This document shows, piece after piece, positions 34,612-44,181 of a stretch of 64,000 nucleotides of DNA. The stretch covers positions 4,774,001-4,838,000 of the forward strand of contig NZ_CP170554.1 of the NCBI RefSeq assembly GCF_042701255.1, written 5' to 3'. Positions within the stretch are counted from its first letter, which is position 1; every line of letters starts with the position of its first letter. The DNA is from Tahibacter sp042701255. GTDB taxonomy: Bacteria; Pseudomonadota; Gammaproteobacteria; Xanthomonadales; Rhodanobacteraceae. The translations under genes and the position numbers were made by a program. The notes beneath the pieces are model-generated. The model searched no databases. It was given only the letters and a program-made list of their open reading frames with translations, and was not told the DNA's origin.

Positions 34612-36528
34612 ATGACCGACTCCGCCGCCACGCCCGAAACCGCCACGACAGCCGCCGCCAAACCCGATGCGGCTGCATCCGCCGCAGCCGTCGCCTCAGC
34701 CGCCGCGGCCGCCTCCGACACGGCCGCCGCCTCCGGTGCCGCCGCCAAGCCCGATCCCGCCGCCGTTCCCGACCGTTCGATCCTCGCGACCCTGCGCCTG
34801 ATGCTGCCGCAGGTCTGGCCGTATCGCCGCCGCGTGCTGCTCGCGTTGACCTTCCTCGTCGCGGCCAAGCTCGCGACGATCGCCGTGCCGCTGGCGCTGA
34901 AGGAGCTGATCGACCGGCTCGACGTCGCACCGAGCCTGCTCCTGCTGCCGCTGGTGCCGCTGATCGCCTACGGCGCGCTGCGCCTGGCCTCGTCCCTGTT
35001 CCAGGAGCTGCGCACGATCGTGTTCGCGCGCGTGCTTGCGCGGACTTCGCGCGTGATCACCCTGAAGGTGTTCCGCCATCTGCACGCGCTGAGCCTGCGC
35101 TTCCACCTCGACCGCAAGACCGGCGGCGTCGCGCGCGATGTCGAGCGCGGCATGACGGCCGTGTCGGACCTGCTCGACTGGACGCTCTACACCATCCTGC
35201 CGACCCTGTTCGAAGTCACCGTCGTCAGCGCGATCCTGATCGTGCGCTACGACTGGACCTTCACCGTCATCACCCTGGGCACGCTCGCGGCGTACATCGC
35301 CTTTACGTTCGCCGTGACCGAATGGCGCCTGCGCTACTACCGTGCGGCCAACGAAGCCGACACCGAAGCGAACGCGCGCAATGTCGACTCGCTGCTGAAC
35401 TACGAGACGGTCAAATACTTCAACAACGAGGATCACGAACAGCGCCGCTTCGACGGCAGCCTCGTGCGTCTGGAGGACGCGACGGTCAAGAGCATGAAGA
35501 CCCTGGCCGTGCTCAACATCGGCCAGGCCGGCATAGTCGCTCTGGGGTTGACCCTGCTGCTCTGGCGCGCGACGGTCGGCGTGGCCGAGGGCCGCATGGC
35601 GCTGGGCGATCTCGTGCTCGTCAACGCCTTCCTGATCCAGCTGTCGATCCCGCTGAACTATCTCGGCATGGTCTATCGCGAGGTCAAGCAGGCGCTGTCC
35701 AACATCCAGCGCATGTATGCGCTGCTCGATCAGGCCCAGGAAGTCAGCGACGCGCCGGGCGCGCCGCCGCTGGCCGTGCGCGGCGGCGAGCTGCGCTTCG
35801 AGCACGTCGACTTCCACTACGACCCGGCGCGCCCGATCCTGCGCGACGTCGACTTCTGCATTCCGGCCGGCAAGACCGTCGCGGTCGTCGGCACGACCGG
35901 CGCGGGCAAGTCGACGCTGGCGCGGCTGCTGTATCGCTTCTACGACGTGACCGGCGGACGCATCCTCGTCGACGGCCAGGACATCCGCGAGGTGACACAG
36001 GACTCGCTGCGCGCGGTCATCGGCATCGTTCCGCAGGACACGGTGCTGTTCAACGACACGATCTACTACAACATCGCCTACGGCCGCCCGAGCGCGACGC
36101 GCGAGGAAGTCGTCGCCGCGGCCAGGTCGGCGCACGTCCACGATTTCATCCAGTCGCTGCCGCAGGGCTACGACAGCGCCGTCGGCGAGCGCGGCCTCAA
36201 GCTGTCCGGCGGCGAGAAGCAGCGCGTCGCGATCGCGCGCACCCTGCTGAAGAACCCGACCCTGCTGGTATTCGACGAGGCGACCAGCGCGCTCGACACG
36301 CGCACCGAGAAGGTGATCCAGGCCGAGCTCGAGGAAATCGCCCGCGAGCGCACGACCCTGGTCATCGCCCATCGCCTGTCCACGATCGTCGACGCCGACG
36401 AGATCCTCGTTCTGGAGCACGGCCGCATCGTCGAGCGCGGCAGTCACGCGGACCTGCTCGCCGCCGGCGGCCGCTACGCGGCGCTCTGGGCCCTGCAGCA
36501 GCGCGAGGCGGCACCGGCGGCGGCCTGA
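34612..36528 (+). CDS. Atm1-type ABC exporter (fused permease/ATPase)
   Basis: 638 residues. An Ala-rich N-terminal extension (about 1-55) precedes a six-helix ABC membrane domain (about 75-360), then the ATPase domain with Walker A TTGAGKST, ABC signature LSGGEKQRVAIART, Walker B LLVFDEATSALD and switch His (IAHRLSTI). LLNYETVKYFNNEDHE is characteristic of the Atm1/ABCB7 group, which exports glutathione-type sulfur or metal conjugates and supports Fe-S/heavy-metal homeostasis. The Ala/Pro extension is unusual and may be a start-site artefact. Confidence 0.9.
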   Translation: MTDSAATPETATTAAAKPDAAASAAAVASAAAAASDTAAASGAAAKPDPAAVPDRSILATLRLMLPQVWPYRRRVLLALTFLVAAKLATIAVPLALKELIDRLDVAPSLLLLPLVPLIAYGALRLASSLFQELRTIVFARVLARTSRVITLKVFRHLHALSLRFHLDRKTGGVARDVERGMTAVSDLLDWTLYTILPTLFEVTVVSAILIVRYDWTFTVITLGTLAAYIAFTFAVTEWRLRYYRAANEADTEANARNVDSLLNYETVKYFNNEDHEQRRFDGSLVRLEDATVKSMKTLAVLNIGQAGIVALGLTLLLWRATVGVAEGRMALGDLVLVNAFLIQLSIPLNYLGMVYREVKQALSNIQRMYALLDQAQEVSDAPGAPPLAVRGGELRFEHVDFHYDPARPILRDVDFCIPAGKTVAVVGTTGAGKSTLARLLYRFYDVTGGRILVDGQDIREVTQDSLRAVIGIVPQDTVLFNDTIYYNIAYGRPSATREEVVAAARSAHVHDFIQSLPQGYDSAVGERGLKLSGGEKQRVAIARTLLKNPTLLVFDEATSALDTRTEKVIQAELEEIARERTTLVIAHRLSTIVDADEILVLEHGRIVERGSHADLLAAGGRYAALWALQQREAAPAAA

Positions 36529-36881
36529 GGTCGCGCCACACGCCGGTCCGGGCCTAAGTGGCTATCCGGCTCCGCCGGAAGGTATTCGCATCGGCCGCAG
36601 GCAACAGCCGGGCGCGGCAACATTGCCGCATTCTGCGCACGGCACCGCTGCGCAACGGTGCGCTGTCGGCCGGACCGCCGGCCGGATTTCGCGCATCGCC
36701 GCCGCACAAACGACCGCCATGGCGGTCGATCGGCCTGATCTGACCATCGGCAGAGCAGTTTCGACCGCCGACATGACCGCGAGCAGTTGACGCCTTCGCG
36801 ACGTTCGCGACAATGACTGCAACACCAACGCCATCCGCCCGGGCCAGCCAGGACCGCGGCACGCTCAGGGGGAGCATCGCA
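36529..36881. other. intergenic region, no gene seen
   Basis: 350 bp between two plus-strand genes. It presumably contains the promoter of the next gene, whose ATG (36882) is preceded by GGGGGAG. No repeat or RNA was recognised. Confidence 0.4.
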
Positions 36882-37967
36882 ATGGCTTACAAGATCGCGC
36901 TCGTTGGCGCGAGTCCGGACGAAGAAACCGAGTTCCGCAACCTGCTGGGACCGGCCGCGCAGCGTCTGCGCCAGTCCTGGGAAATCGGCAACGAGCGCGA
37001 CGCCGATCTCGTCGTCGTCGACGTCGACTCGGTGTTCGGGCATATGGCCTGGCTCAAGGCCAGCGGCGCCGGCAAACGTACGGCGGCGTTCACCGAACGC
37101 GATTCGGCGCGCGAATCCGACCTGCTGCTGGGTCGGCCGCTGAGCCTCGAAGGCGTCGTCAAGCTGCTGCTGATGTTCAACCTGCCCTCGGGCAGCGCAG
37201 CGGCACCGGCAGCTCCCGCGCCGGCCGCCGAACGCGAGAGCTATGCCAGCGAATACCGTCCGGGCGATGCGCGTCCGCAGCGCGTCACTCCGACACCGCC
37301 GCCGCGCGCCGAAGCACCGCCCGCCGTCGAACCGCCGCGCCCGGCCGCGCCGAGGCCCGCACCGCCGCCGGTCGCGGCGCCTGCGCCGCCCCCCGCACCG
37401 CCGGCACCGGCGCGCGAGCTCGGCCTCGCCGACTTCCTGACCGGCATCACCCTGCCGGGGCCGGCCCGTCTCGTCACGGCCGATGCACCCGACCTGCTGC
37501 TCGATCCGGCGAGCCAGACCTGGTACAGCAGCGCGACCGGCCTGCGTGCGCTCGCGCCGCATTGCGCACGCGTGCTGACTCTCGGCGACTGGCAGCTGCT
37601 GAACGCGGCCGACTTCGCCGCGGCCAAGGGCAGCCTCACCGCCCAGCCGTTCTCGCGCCTGCTGTGGTTCTACGTGCTGAACCGCTCGCGCGGCGAACTG
37701 CTGCCCGAGCTCGACCGCGCCGCGCGCTTCAAGCTCGCACGCTATCCGCAGAGCGAGCGCGAGTTCGCCAAGCACTTCCGCATCGGCACCTTCATGATGA
37801 AGGACTTCGCCAGCCTCGAAGACATCGCCGAGGCCAGCGGCGCCGCGCTGCCCGACGTCGTCGACTACGTCAACGCCTACACGGCCGTCGGCTTCGTCGA
37901 GAACGACCGCGGCCGCTACGAAGCCAACGACAACCGCGGCCGCCTGCGCAATCCGTTCGCGCGCTGA
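36882..37967 (+). CDS. uncharacterised two-domain protein (receiver-like N-terminus)
   Basis: 361 residues from the ATG at 36882. Residues ~1-95 (MAYKIALVGASPDEETEFRN, DADLVVVDVDSVFG) look like a degenerate receiver-like fold: VVVDVDS sits where the phosphoacceptor would be. A Pro/Ala linker follows (about 105-190). The C-terminal ~165 residues (LADFLTGITLPGPARLV, ARFKLARYPQSEREF, EDIAEASGAALPDVVDYVNAYTAVGFV) end in what may be a winged-helix-like unit. No family name could be given; a cytoplasmic signalling adaptor is a reasonable guess. Confidence 0.6.
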   Translation: MAYKIALVGASPDEETEFRNLLGPAAQRLRQSWEIGNERDADLVVVDVDSVFGHMAWLKASGAGKRTAAFTERDSARESDLLLGRPLSLEGVVKLLLMFNLPSGSAAAPAAPAPAAERESYASEYRPGDARPQRVTPTPPPRAEAPPAVEPPRPAAPRPAPPPVAAPAPPPAPPAPARELGLADFLTGITLPGPARLVTADAPDLLLDPASQTWYSSATGLRALAPHCARVLTLGDWQLLNAADFAAAKGSLTAQPFSRLLWFYVLNRSRGELLPELDRAARFKLARYPQSEREFAKHFRIGTFMMKDFASLEDIAEASGAALPDVVDYVNAYTAVGFVENDRGRYEANDNRGRLRNPFAR

Positions 37968-38048
37968 GCACGGGCGCGCGCCGCGCGCTGCGTGCGGCGG
38001 GCCGATGAAGGCAGCTGTCGCGGAGTGATGGCTGTGGAGCAAGCCTAA

Positions 38049-38273
38049 CCCGATCCCCACCCAAACCCTCCCCTTGAAGGGGAGGGTTTCAAATCTCGCC
38101 TCGACAAGCCCTCTCCTTCAACGGAAGGAGTTCAAAGCTGGCCCGACTAAGCCCTCCCCTTGAAGGGATTTCAAATCTCGCCTCGACAAGCCCTCTCCTT
38201 CAACGGAAGGAGTTCCAAGCTGGCGTGACCAAGCCCTCCCCTTCAAGGGGAGGGTATGGGTGGGGATGGGGTT
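38049..38273. repeat. palindromic repeat cluster with 82-bp tandem repeat
   Basis: A complex intergenic repeat. Two direct copies of an ~82-bp unit (38087-38168 and 38169-38250), each with the sub-palindrome CTCTCCTTCAACGGAAGGAG, lie between two inverted copies of the CCCACCC palindrome element (38050-38089, with 13-base arms AAACCCTCCCCTT / AAGGGGAGGGTTT, and 38233-38272 inverted). The same element occurs at 33776-33813. The arrangement resembles BIME-type clusters of REP elements. Confidence 0.8.
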
Positions 38274-38394
38274 GCCTCGCAGGCGAACACATACGGCGGC
38301 GATCTTCAGAGAAGCCCGCAGCCAGCCGTCGACTTAGCGCAGCTTCACGCCACTCACTTGCTCATCTTCCCGACCGGCGCGTTCGACCGCGGCC

Positions 38395-39300
38395 TCAGGC
38401 CTCGACGCACTGGAACTGCAGCACGTAGTCCGGGTTCAGCGTGGTTTCCTGGCCGAGGCTGATCGTGCCGGCCTTGCTGCGCAGCTGGATCTCGTCGCGG
38501 TGCAGGCGCAGTTCGTCGGCTTCGCCGAGACGCACCCAGGTGCCGTTCGTCGAGCGGTCGCCGATGACCCAGTAGCCGCGCTTGTATTCAATGGTCGCAT
38601 GCGTGCGCGAGACCCATTCCGCGTCGACCATCAGGTTGTTGCTCGCCTCGCGGCCGAGCGAGAACGGTGGTGCGAGTTCGTCGAGCTCGATCGACTGGCC
38701 GCGGTAGCGCAGCAGCAGCCGCGCCTTGCGCTGCTGCGCCTCGACAAGCTTGACCACGCGCTGCACGGTCGTGACGTTCGAGGTGTCTTCCTGCCACATC
38801 ACGTCGACGATCTCGATCGGCTGCAGCTTGCCGGAGACGCGCGCCGTGCCGAGCGAGCGGGTACGCAGCGGTCCGGTATTGGTCACGCCGCTGACGGTCG
38901 AGGCCGTCGTGACGATCTGCTCGCGCTTGGCCAGCGAGGCCATGCGTGCGGCCGTGTTGACCGCGTCGCCGTAGACGTCGGCTTCCTCGACCAGGGTTTC
39001 GCCGTGATGCAGACCGACGCGGATCGCGAGGTTGTCGCGGATGAAGGCCGGATCGGTGGACACGCGCTTCTGCATGTCGGTCGCCGCGAGCAGGCCGTTC
39101 AGCGCGCCCGGGAAGGTGCACAGCACCTCGTCGCCGATGGTCTTGATCAGGCGGCCGCCGTGCCGCTGCGTGATTTCGGCCAGCGCCTGCAGCACACCGG
39201 CCACGATGCGGCGTGCGGCTTCATCGCCGAGGGTCTCGAACAGCTTGGTGCTGCCCGAGACGTCGGCAAAGAGGATGGTGAGGGGCTGGCGCTGACTCAT
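38395..39300 (-). CDS. class III adenylate/guanylate cyclase fused to FHA domain
   Basis: 301 residues. The cyclase catalytic domain (about 5-165) keeps the metal Asp residues in FADVSGSTKLFE and KTIGDEVLC, and GLHHGETL with VNTAARM. The FHA domain (about 205-285) has FSLGREASNNL, SRTHATIEY and DRSTNGTWV, the phosphothreonine-binding Arg/Ser/Asn motifs. It likely makes cAMP or cGMP and docks on phosphorylated partners; the Ser/Thr kinase at 48825 is one possible partner (inference). Cytoplasmic. Confidence 0.9.
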   Translation of the reverse strand: MSQRQPLTILFADVSGSTKLFETLGDEAARRIVAGVLQALAEITQRHGGRLIKTIGDEVLCTFPGALNGLLAATDMQKRVSTDPAFIRDNLAIRVGLHHGETLVEEADVYGDAVNTAARMASLAKREQIVTTASTVSGVTNTGPLRTRSLGTARVSGKLQPIEIVDVMWQEDTSNVTTVQRVVKLVEAQQRKARLLLRYRGQSIELDELAPPFSLGREASNNLMVDAEWVSRTHATIEYKRGYWVIGDRSTNGTWVRLGEADELRLHRDEIQLRSKAGTISLGQETTLNPDYVLQFQCVEA

Positions 39301-39681
39301 CTGGCCGGATCATAGGCGATTCGGTGGGGCGGCTCCAGAACCGCCGACTGCCGCACAGACCGCCCCGGCATGGAGGCCTCCGGCATTGCCGCAGCGCAAC
39401 GGCACCTGGTCTTCCGGCCAGCCGACGGCGCCGGACGAACACCGCAGCGCCACGCGCACGACACGCCCGACATGCCCGCACTCACCACACCCACCCACCA
39501 CGCCACGCCTGCCTGCTGCGCCGTTGGCCGCCGCACCGTCTCCTGCGACCGGCCGCCGAAGATGCGGCGACGCGATCGCAGGCACCATCCGCCCCATCGA
39601 ACGCGCAGGGATTGCGACAGGATCGCCTTGCCGCAGCCCCGCGCGGCGCGCCATCGTCAGCCATACGCCGGAGTCACGCCC
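39301..39681. other. divergent intergenic region, no gene seen
   Basis: 380 bp between divergent genes. No ribosome site or recognisable protein supports the overlapping frames. A C-rich stretch (CACTCACCACACCCACCCACC) is present. Promoters in both directions expected. Confidence 0.4.
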
Positions 39682-40740
39682 ATGCGCCTTGCCCGTTTCC
39701 TGCTGCCGGCCGCCGTGCTGGTCCTGTGTGCTGCGAGCTTCCCGGCCGCGGCGGGTTTTCGTCTGGAGACCCTTGCGCCGGGCGTGCACGCAGCCGTGCG
39801 CACCGATCCGCCGGGCCTGATGGTCGATGCCAACTGCCTGTTCATCGTCAATGACGACGACGTGGTCGTCGTCGACGCGCCCGAGGCCTCGGCCGAGCTG
39901 ATCACGGCATTGAAGCGCCTGACCGCCAAACCGGTCAGCTACGTGATCAACACGCACTGGCACGACGACCACGTCATCGGCAATGCGCTCTGGCGCCGGG
40001 CCTGGCCGCAGGCGCGCTTCATCGCGCATCCGAGCCTGCGCGAGTATCTGCCGGGCCCGGGCGCAGCGAACCGCGCCGGCATGATCGCCGGCGCGCCGCA
40101 GGCCGCGGCGCGGCTACAGCAGAGCCTGGACTCCGGAAGCAACCTGGCCGGCCAGCCGCTCGACGAGGAGCAGCGTGCCAGCTATGCCAGCGACGTCGCC
40201 CTGGTCGCCGACTACATGAAAGTGGTGCCCGGCACACCCGACGTGCTGCCCGATCTCGGCGTCGACGGTGTCCTGATCCTGCAGCAAGGCACCCGGCGCA
40301 TCGAGGTCCGTCGCGTCGGCCGCGGCCATACCGAGGCCGATCTCGTCGTCTGGCTGCCGCAGGAGCGCGTGCTCGCGAGCGGCGACCTCGTGGTCTGGCC
40401 GGTGCCACTGGTCGGCGCCGAGCAATCCCACGTCGCCGACTGGGCCGGTGCGCTCGACGGCGTGCTCGCGCTGAAGCCGGCGCTGATCCTGCCCGGTCAC
40501 GGCCCGGTGCTGCACGATCTCGACTATGTCCGGCAACTGCACGAGCTGTTTGCCGACATCACGACCCGGGTGCGCGCGGCGCGCGAGCGCGGGCTCGATC
40601 TCGAGGCGACACGGCAAGCCGTGGATCTGGAGAACTGGCGTCGCCGCTTCGCCGGCGACTCGCCGGTGCGCGATGCGCTGTTCCGGCGCTACGTGATCGA
40701 TCCTGCCGTAGCTTCGGCCTGGAAGGCCGGTTCGCCCTGA
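39682..40740 (+). CDS. secreted metallo-beta-lactamase-fold hydrolase
   Basis: 352 residues from the ATG at 39682, with a Sec signal (MRLARFLLPAAVLVLCAASFPAAA). Zinc motif INTHWHDDHVIGNA, then RGHTEADLVVWLP (third His), ASGDLVVWPVP (bridging Asp) and LPGHGPV (last His) are all present. Closest in pattern to the periplasmic MBL hydrolases related to subclass B3/quinoprotein-relay (SoxH-like) proteins. Substrate unknown. Confidence 0.85.
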   Translation: MRLARFLLPAAVLVLCAASFPAAAGFRLETLAPGVHAAVRTDPPGLMVDANCLFIVNDDDVVVVDAPEASAELITALKRLTAKPVSYVINTHWHDDHVIGNALWRRAWPQARFIAHPSLREYLPGPGAANRAGMIAGAPQAAARLQQSLDSGSNLAGQPLDEEQRASYASDVALVADYMKVVPGTPDVLPDLGVDGVLILQQGTRRIEVRRVGRGHTEADLVVWLPQERVLASGDLVVWPVPLVGAEQSHVADWAGALDGVLALKPALILPGHGPVLHDLDYVRQLHELFADITTRVRAARERGLDLEATRQAVDLENWRRRFAGDSPVRDALFRRYVIDPAVASAWKAGSP

Positions 40741-41128
40741 GCCGCGCGACCGCGACGGGGGCATCGATCCTGTCGCTGGCCCGACCCCGCGACATCGGCT
40801 GACGAACCACCGTCGCAATCCCGCAGGCTGCCGAGCAACAGTCCGGCAGGAATCGCACGATAGCCGGTCGGGCAATCGACTCTCGGAGAGCGACCGGAAA
40901 AACCGCTATTGCCGGCAACCTGGCTCGTTCGCCGACAGCGGACCGGAAGACCGTATCCGTCGCCGCGATTGCGACAACCGTCTTCGCGAAACGGCGTGAA
41001 CACCGCGGCGCCGAACGCCACAAAACCACGGCAAGGAAAATTGCGACAAACGTGCGATATTCCGCGCGGCAAGCGCACTACCCATTCGCGTTCTTCAGCA
41101 GGACGCCGACATCAGGGGGGAAGTTGCC
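40741..41128. other. intergenic region upstream of the CHAT operon, no gene seen
   Basis: About 390 bp holding the presumed promoter of the CHAT operon. Slightly less GC-rich toward its end (CAAGGAAAATTGCGACAAAC near 41033-41052). No operator could be defined. Confidence 0.4.
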
Positions 41129-44100
41129 ATGCCGAGCGCCGCGTTGCGTGCAGCCCATTGCCTGTCCACCGGCCGCCATGCCGGCCGCAGGCCGGCTGCG
41201 GCACGCGGCATCGCATACTGCCTGCTCGCCGTCGCGCTGCTCGCACCGGCCGGCGCAGCCGCCGCCGACGACTGTCTGCAGCAGATCGCCCTGCAGCCCG
41301 GCCGCAGCGTCGATGTCGTCGTCAGCGCTTCGCGCCTGCTGATCGAGGAAGTCGGCACCGACATCGAATATCGCTGGAACACCGGCGAAGATTTCACCGC
41401 CGTCGCGACACCGCCGGACCGTCTCGGCTTCGACGTGCTCGCTGCGCGCTCGCCCACCCTGACCCTGCGCATACGCGGAGGCCAGGGCGGCGGACAGATC
41501 CGCATCGGCAGCTGCCTCGACGACGCCGACGCGACCTTCTTCAGCGGACTGGCCGCACTGCAGACGCGCAGCCTCGAAGCGGGCCGCGACGCCGCCCGCG
41601 CGGCACTTCCGGCGCTGACCTATCTGCGGCGCTGGCCGCTGGATGCGCGCCATGCGGGCTGGATCAGCAGCGCCCACGCCAACATCCTCACCAGCGCCGG
41701 CGAAAACAACGCGGCGGAAACCGCCTTCCTCGACAGCAGCCGCGACTGGCAGCAGGCCGGCCGTCCCGACCGCGCCGCGATCGCGCTGATGGCCGCCGGC
41801 GACAACGCCTCGCGCGCCAACCGCTTCGACGTTGCCCGCGAATGGCTGACCCAGGCCCGCGACGAACTCGAACGCCTCGGCGTGACCTACTACGCGCTGC
41901 GCAGCGAGGGGTCGCTGTGTACGGTGCTGGCACGCGGAGGGCGCTATCGCGACGCGATTGCCTGCGAGGAACGGGTCATCGCGCGCTGGAATACGCAGCA
42001 GGAGAAACGCGAAGCGGCGGTGCGGGAAATTTCGTTGGCCAATCTTTGGCTGACCGAAAAGAATCCCGACGAAGCGCAAGCTCATTTCCTGAAAGCAACA
42101 GAGGCTTCGCCATTCCTGCCCCCGTTGCTGCGGGCACGACTCGCCGTAAGCCTCGGCAACTACCGTCTGTCCCTCGGCGACCTATCCGGGGCAGCAAAAC
42201 TTTTCGCACAGTCGGCGCAATGGCTGGAGAGCAACGGACTACCCGCCGAACAGGCAAATGTCGATCTGAAGCTGGCCAGTCTGGCCCGGCTCGCCGGTGC
42301 CGTACCGGAACAGATCCGCCTACTGCAAGACGCTCAGGAAAGACTCAGCAGCAAAGACGACCCGCGACGCACCGCCGACATCGCGACCCAACTGAGTGCC
42401 GCACAACTGCAGATCGGCGAAGCCGGGCCGGCACGGGAATCGGCAAGTCTCGCGGCAAGGCGCTGCGCAGCAATCGATGCCGAAGACTGCAGATCGGCGG
42501 CGGTTGCCGCCGAGATACATGCGCTGCTTTCACTGAATCAAATCGAAGCTGCTCGCGGACTTCTCGATGATCTGGAATCTGCGCATTCTCTGGACGCGCT
42601 GCTTGCGCTCGCAGAGTTCGATCTCAAGACCGGTCGGTATGAGAACGCACTGGCTCGAATCAACGTCCTTCGAACCGAACCCAATGACGGCGAAGGCACG
42701 GTCGGGCTAAGCATTCTTCACGCCCGGGCACTCAATCACTTGGGCAGCCGCGAGCAAGCACAGAAACTGCTGGAAGCCACATTGGCTCAGCAAACGACGA
42801 TGGCTGCCGGCTGGCAGTCGGCGGCGCTGCGCATCAGTGCGCGCAGCCGTCTCGCTCGAGTGGGAAAGGAGCTGTTCGACCTCGTCTCGCCCGACGCAGA
42901 CCGCTCGATTTCCAGAACGGATGCGGAAATCGTCGAAAGAACGATACGAACGCTTTCTGCGAGGCGCCTGTTCTCCGGACTGGGAGAATCCCATCTCGAC
43001 CCGGACCTGCGCAAACGCGTCTCGGCATCGCTGCTGGGCGGCTCGAGCAAAGACCAGAGAGAGCTGCTCATTGCCTTGACCAATATGGCTTCGCGGTCGA
43101 CAACCCCGGAAGCCGCCACCGGGCAGACCGAAGCAGCCACAGCCGGCTTGCAGGATTCTGATCTCGTCGTCATACCCTTGGCCGGCGTTGAGCGATTCAA
43201 GCTCATTCTCAGGAAAGGCCGAGTCGACAAACAGTGTCTGGAACTTCCAGTCGAACGCTACTACGAACTCGTCGAGCGTTTCGACGCCGCTCTCGACGGC
43301 GACAACGTTTCCGTCAGCCGCGAACAGGCGGCGGCGGAAGATCTGTTCGAGTCGGTACGTGGCTGCTTCGATGGAATGCCGAGCCCTCGCTGGTACGTCG
43401 TGCACAGCCCTGGGACGCCGCAGCTTCCCTGGGAATGGATCGCCGCATCAGGCCCGGCGGCGGAAGAGGAACCGGTCGTCATCAACACGTTCACGGTGCC
43501 GACACGGCAGACGCAACGACTGCGACGTCCTCGTCAGGTCCTGTTGCTGGACCTGGACATGCCGGATTCTGCTCCGCTTCCGTTCGCTTCCGGCGAAATC
43601 AAATTGCTGGTACAGCAATTCGACAAACTCGGAATCGCCACAAGACACCTGCGAGCAGCGGATCGCCCTTCGGATACCGTCCTGGCAGAACTCAGCGCAA
43701 CAGAGGTCGCCCACATCGTCGGACATGCGAATCCGGCGTCCTTCGGGCAGATCTATCAAGGCTTATGGTACGAAGCCCAAGGAGAGCCCAGCTTGCTCAC
43801 CTATCCCGAACTGGTTTCGACAAAAGTCACCGCCGATCTCATCGTGCTCAGCGCATGCGGCACGAGAGCAAATGAGCAAAGGAAGTACGGCGCGACGTCG
43901 AACATTTCGGAAGCCTTGATCGCAGCCGGCGCCCGGCATGTCGTTGCGGCGGGAAACCCACTCAGCGATACGGCCGCGCCCATCTGGACCCGTCGTTTTC
44001 ATGAGATTGCGTGGTCGACCGGAGATGCCGCCGTAGCCAGCAAGCAGGCACGGGCCGTCTTGCGACAGACCCTGCATTTTCGGCACCCGAAATTCTGGGC

Positions 44101-44167
44101 AGGCATCGAATACTTCGCTGCGTGTACGGACTCCGCCGGCTTTACGGCCGGGACCAACGAACCATGA
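41129..44167 (+). CDS. exported CHAT-domain protease with TPR-like repeats
   Basis: 1,012 residues; the ATG is preceded by GGGGGAAG. A long basic n-region and hydrophobic core (about 27-46, ending AGAAAADD) form a signal peptide. Residues ~50-130 are beta-rich; ~135-600 are helical TPR-like repeats (YLRRWPLDARHAGWISSAHA and many paired helices). The last ~330 residues are a CHAT domain with VAHIVGHAN (His866) and LIVLSACGT (Cys910), the caspase-like catalytic dyad; GARHVVAAG is also typical. GC content falls from the middle of the gene on. It overlaps the next gene's possible start by 4 bases and heads an operon with an exported Cys-rich protein and a subtilase. Target unknown. Confidence 0.88.
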   Translation: MPSAALRAAHCLSTGRHAGRRPAAARGIAYCLLAVALLAPAGAAAADDCLQQIALQPGRSVDVVVSASRLLIEEVGTDIEYRWNTGEDFTAVATPPDRLGFDVLAARSPTLTLRIRGGQGGGQIRIGSCLDDADATFFSGLAALQTRSLEAGRDAARAALPALTYLRRWPLDARHAGWISSAHANILTSAGENNAAETAFLDSSRDWQQAGRPDRAAIALMAAGDNASRANRFDVAREWLTQARDELERLGVTYYALRSEGSLCTVLARGGRYRDAIACEERVIARWNTQQEKREAAVREISLANLWLTEKNPDEAQAHFLKATEASPFLPPLLRARLAVSLGNYRLSLGDLSGAAKLFAQSAQWLESNGLPAEQANVDLKLASLARLAGAVPEQIRLLQDAQERLSSKDDPRRTADIATQLSAAQLQIGEAGPARESASLAARRCAAIDAEDCRSAAVAAEIHALLSLNQIEAARGLLDDLESAHSLDALLALAEFDLKTGRYENALARINVLRTEPNDGEGTVGLSILHARALNHLGSREQAQKLLEATLAQQTTMAAGWQSAALRISARSRLARVGKELFDLVSPDADRSISRTDAEIVERTIRTLSARRLFSGLGESHLDPDLRKRVSASLLGGSSKDQRELLIALTNMASRSTTPEAATGQTEAATAGLQDSDLVVIPLAGVERFKLILRKGRVDKQCLELPVERYYELVERFDAALDGDNVSVSREQAAAEDLFESVRGCFDGMPSPRWYVVHSPGTPQLPWEWIAASGPAAEEEPVVINTFTVPTRQTQRLRRPRQVLLLDLDMPDSAPLPFASGEIKLLVQQFDKLGIATRHLRAADRPSDTVLAELSATEVAHIVGHANPASFGQIYQGLWYEAQGEPSLLTYPELVSTKVTADLIVLSACGTRANEQRKYGATSNISEALIAAGARHVVAAGNPLSDTAAPIWTRRFHEIAWSTGDAAVASKQARAVLRQTLHFRHPKFWAGIEYFAACTDSAGFTAGTNEP

Positions 44168-44181
44168 ACAGGAGCAAAGAA

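Noticed and set aside
38087..38250. Tandem repeats considered as a CRISPR array
   Set aside because: Only two 82-bp units with no unique spacers and internal palindromes; fits a REP/BIME cluster instead.
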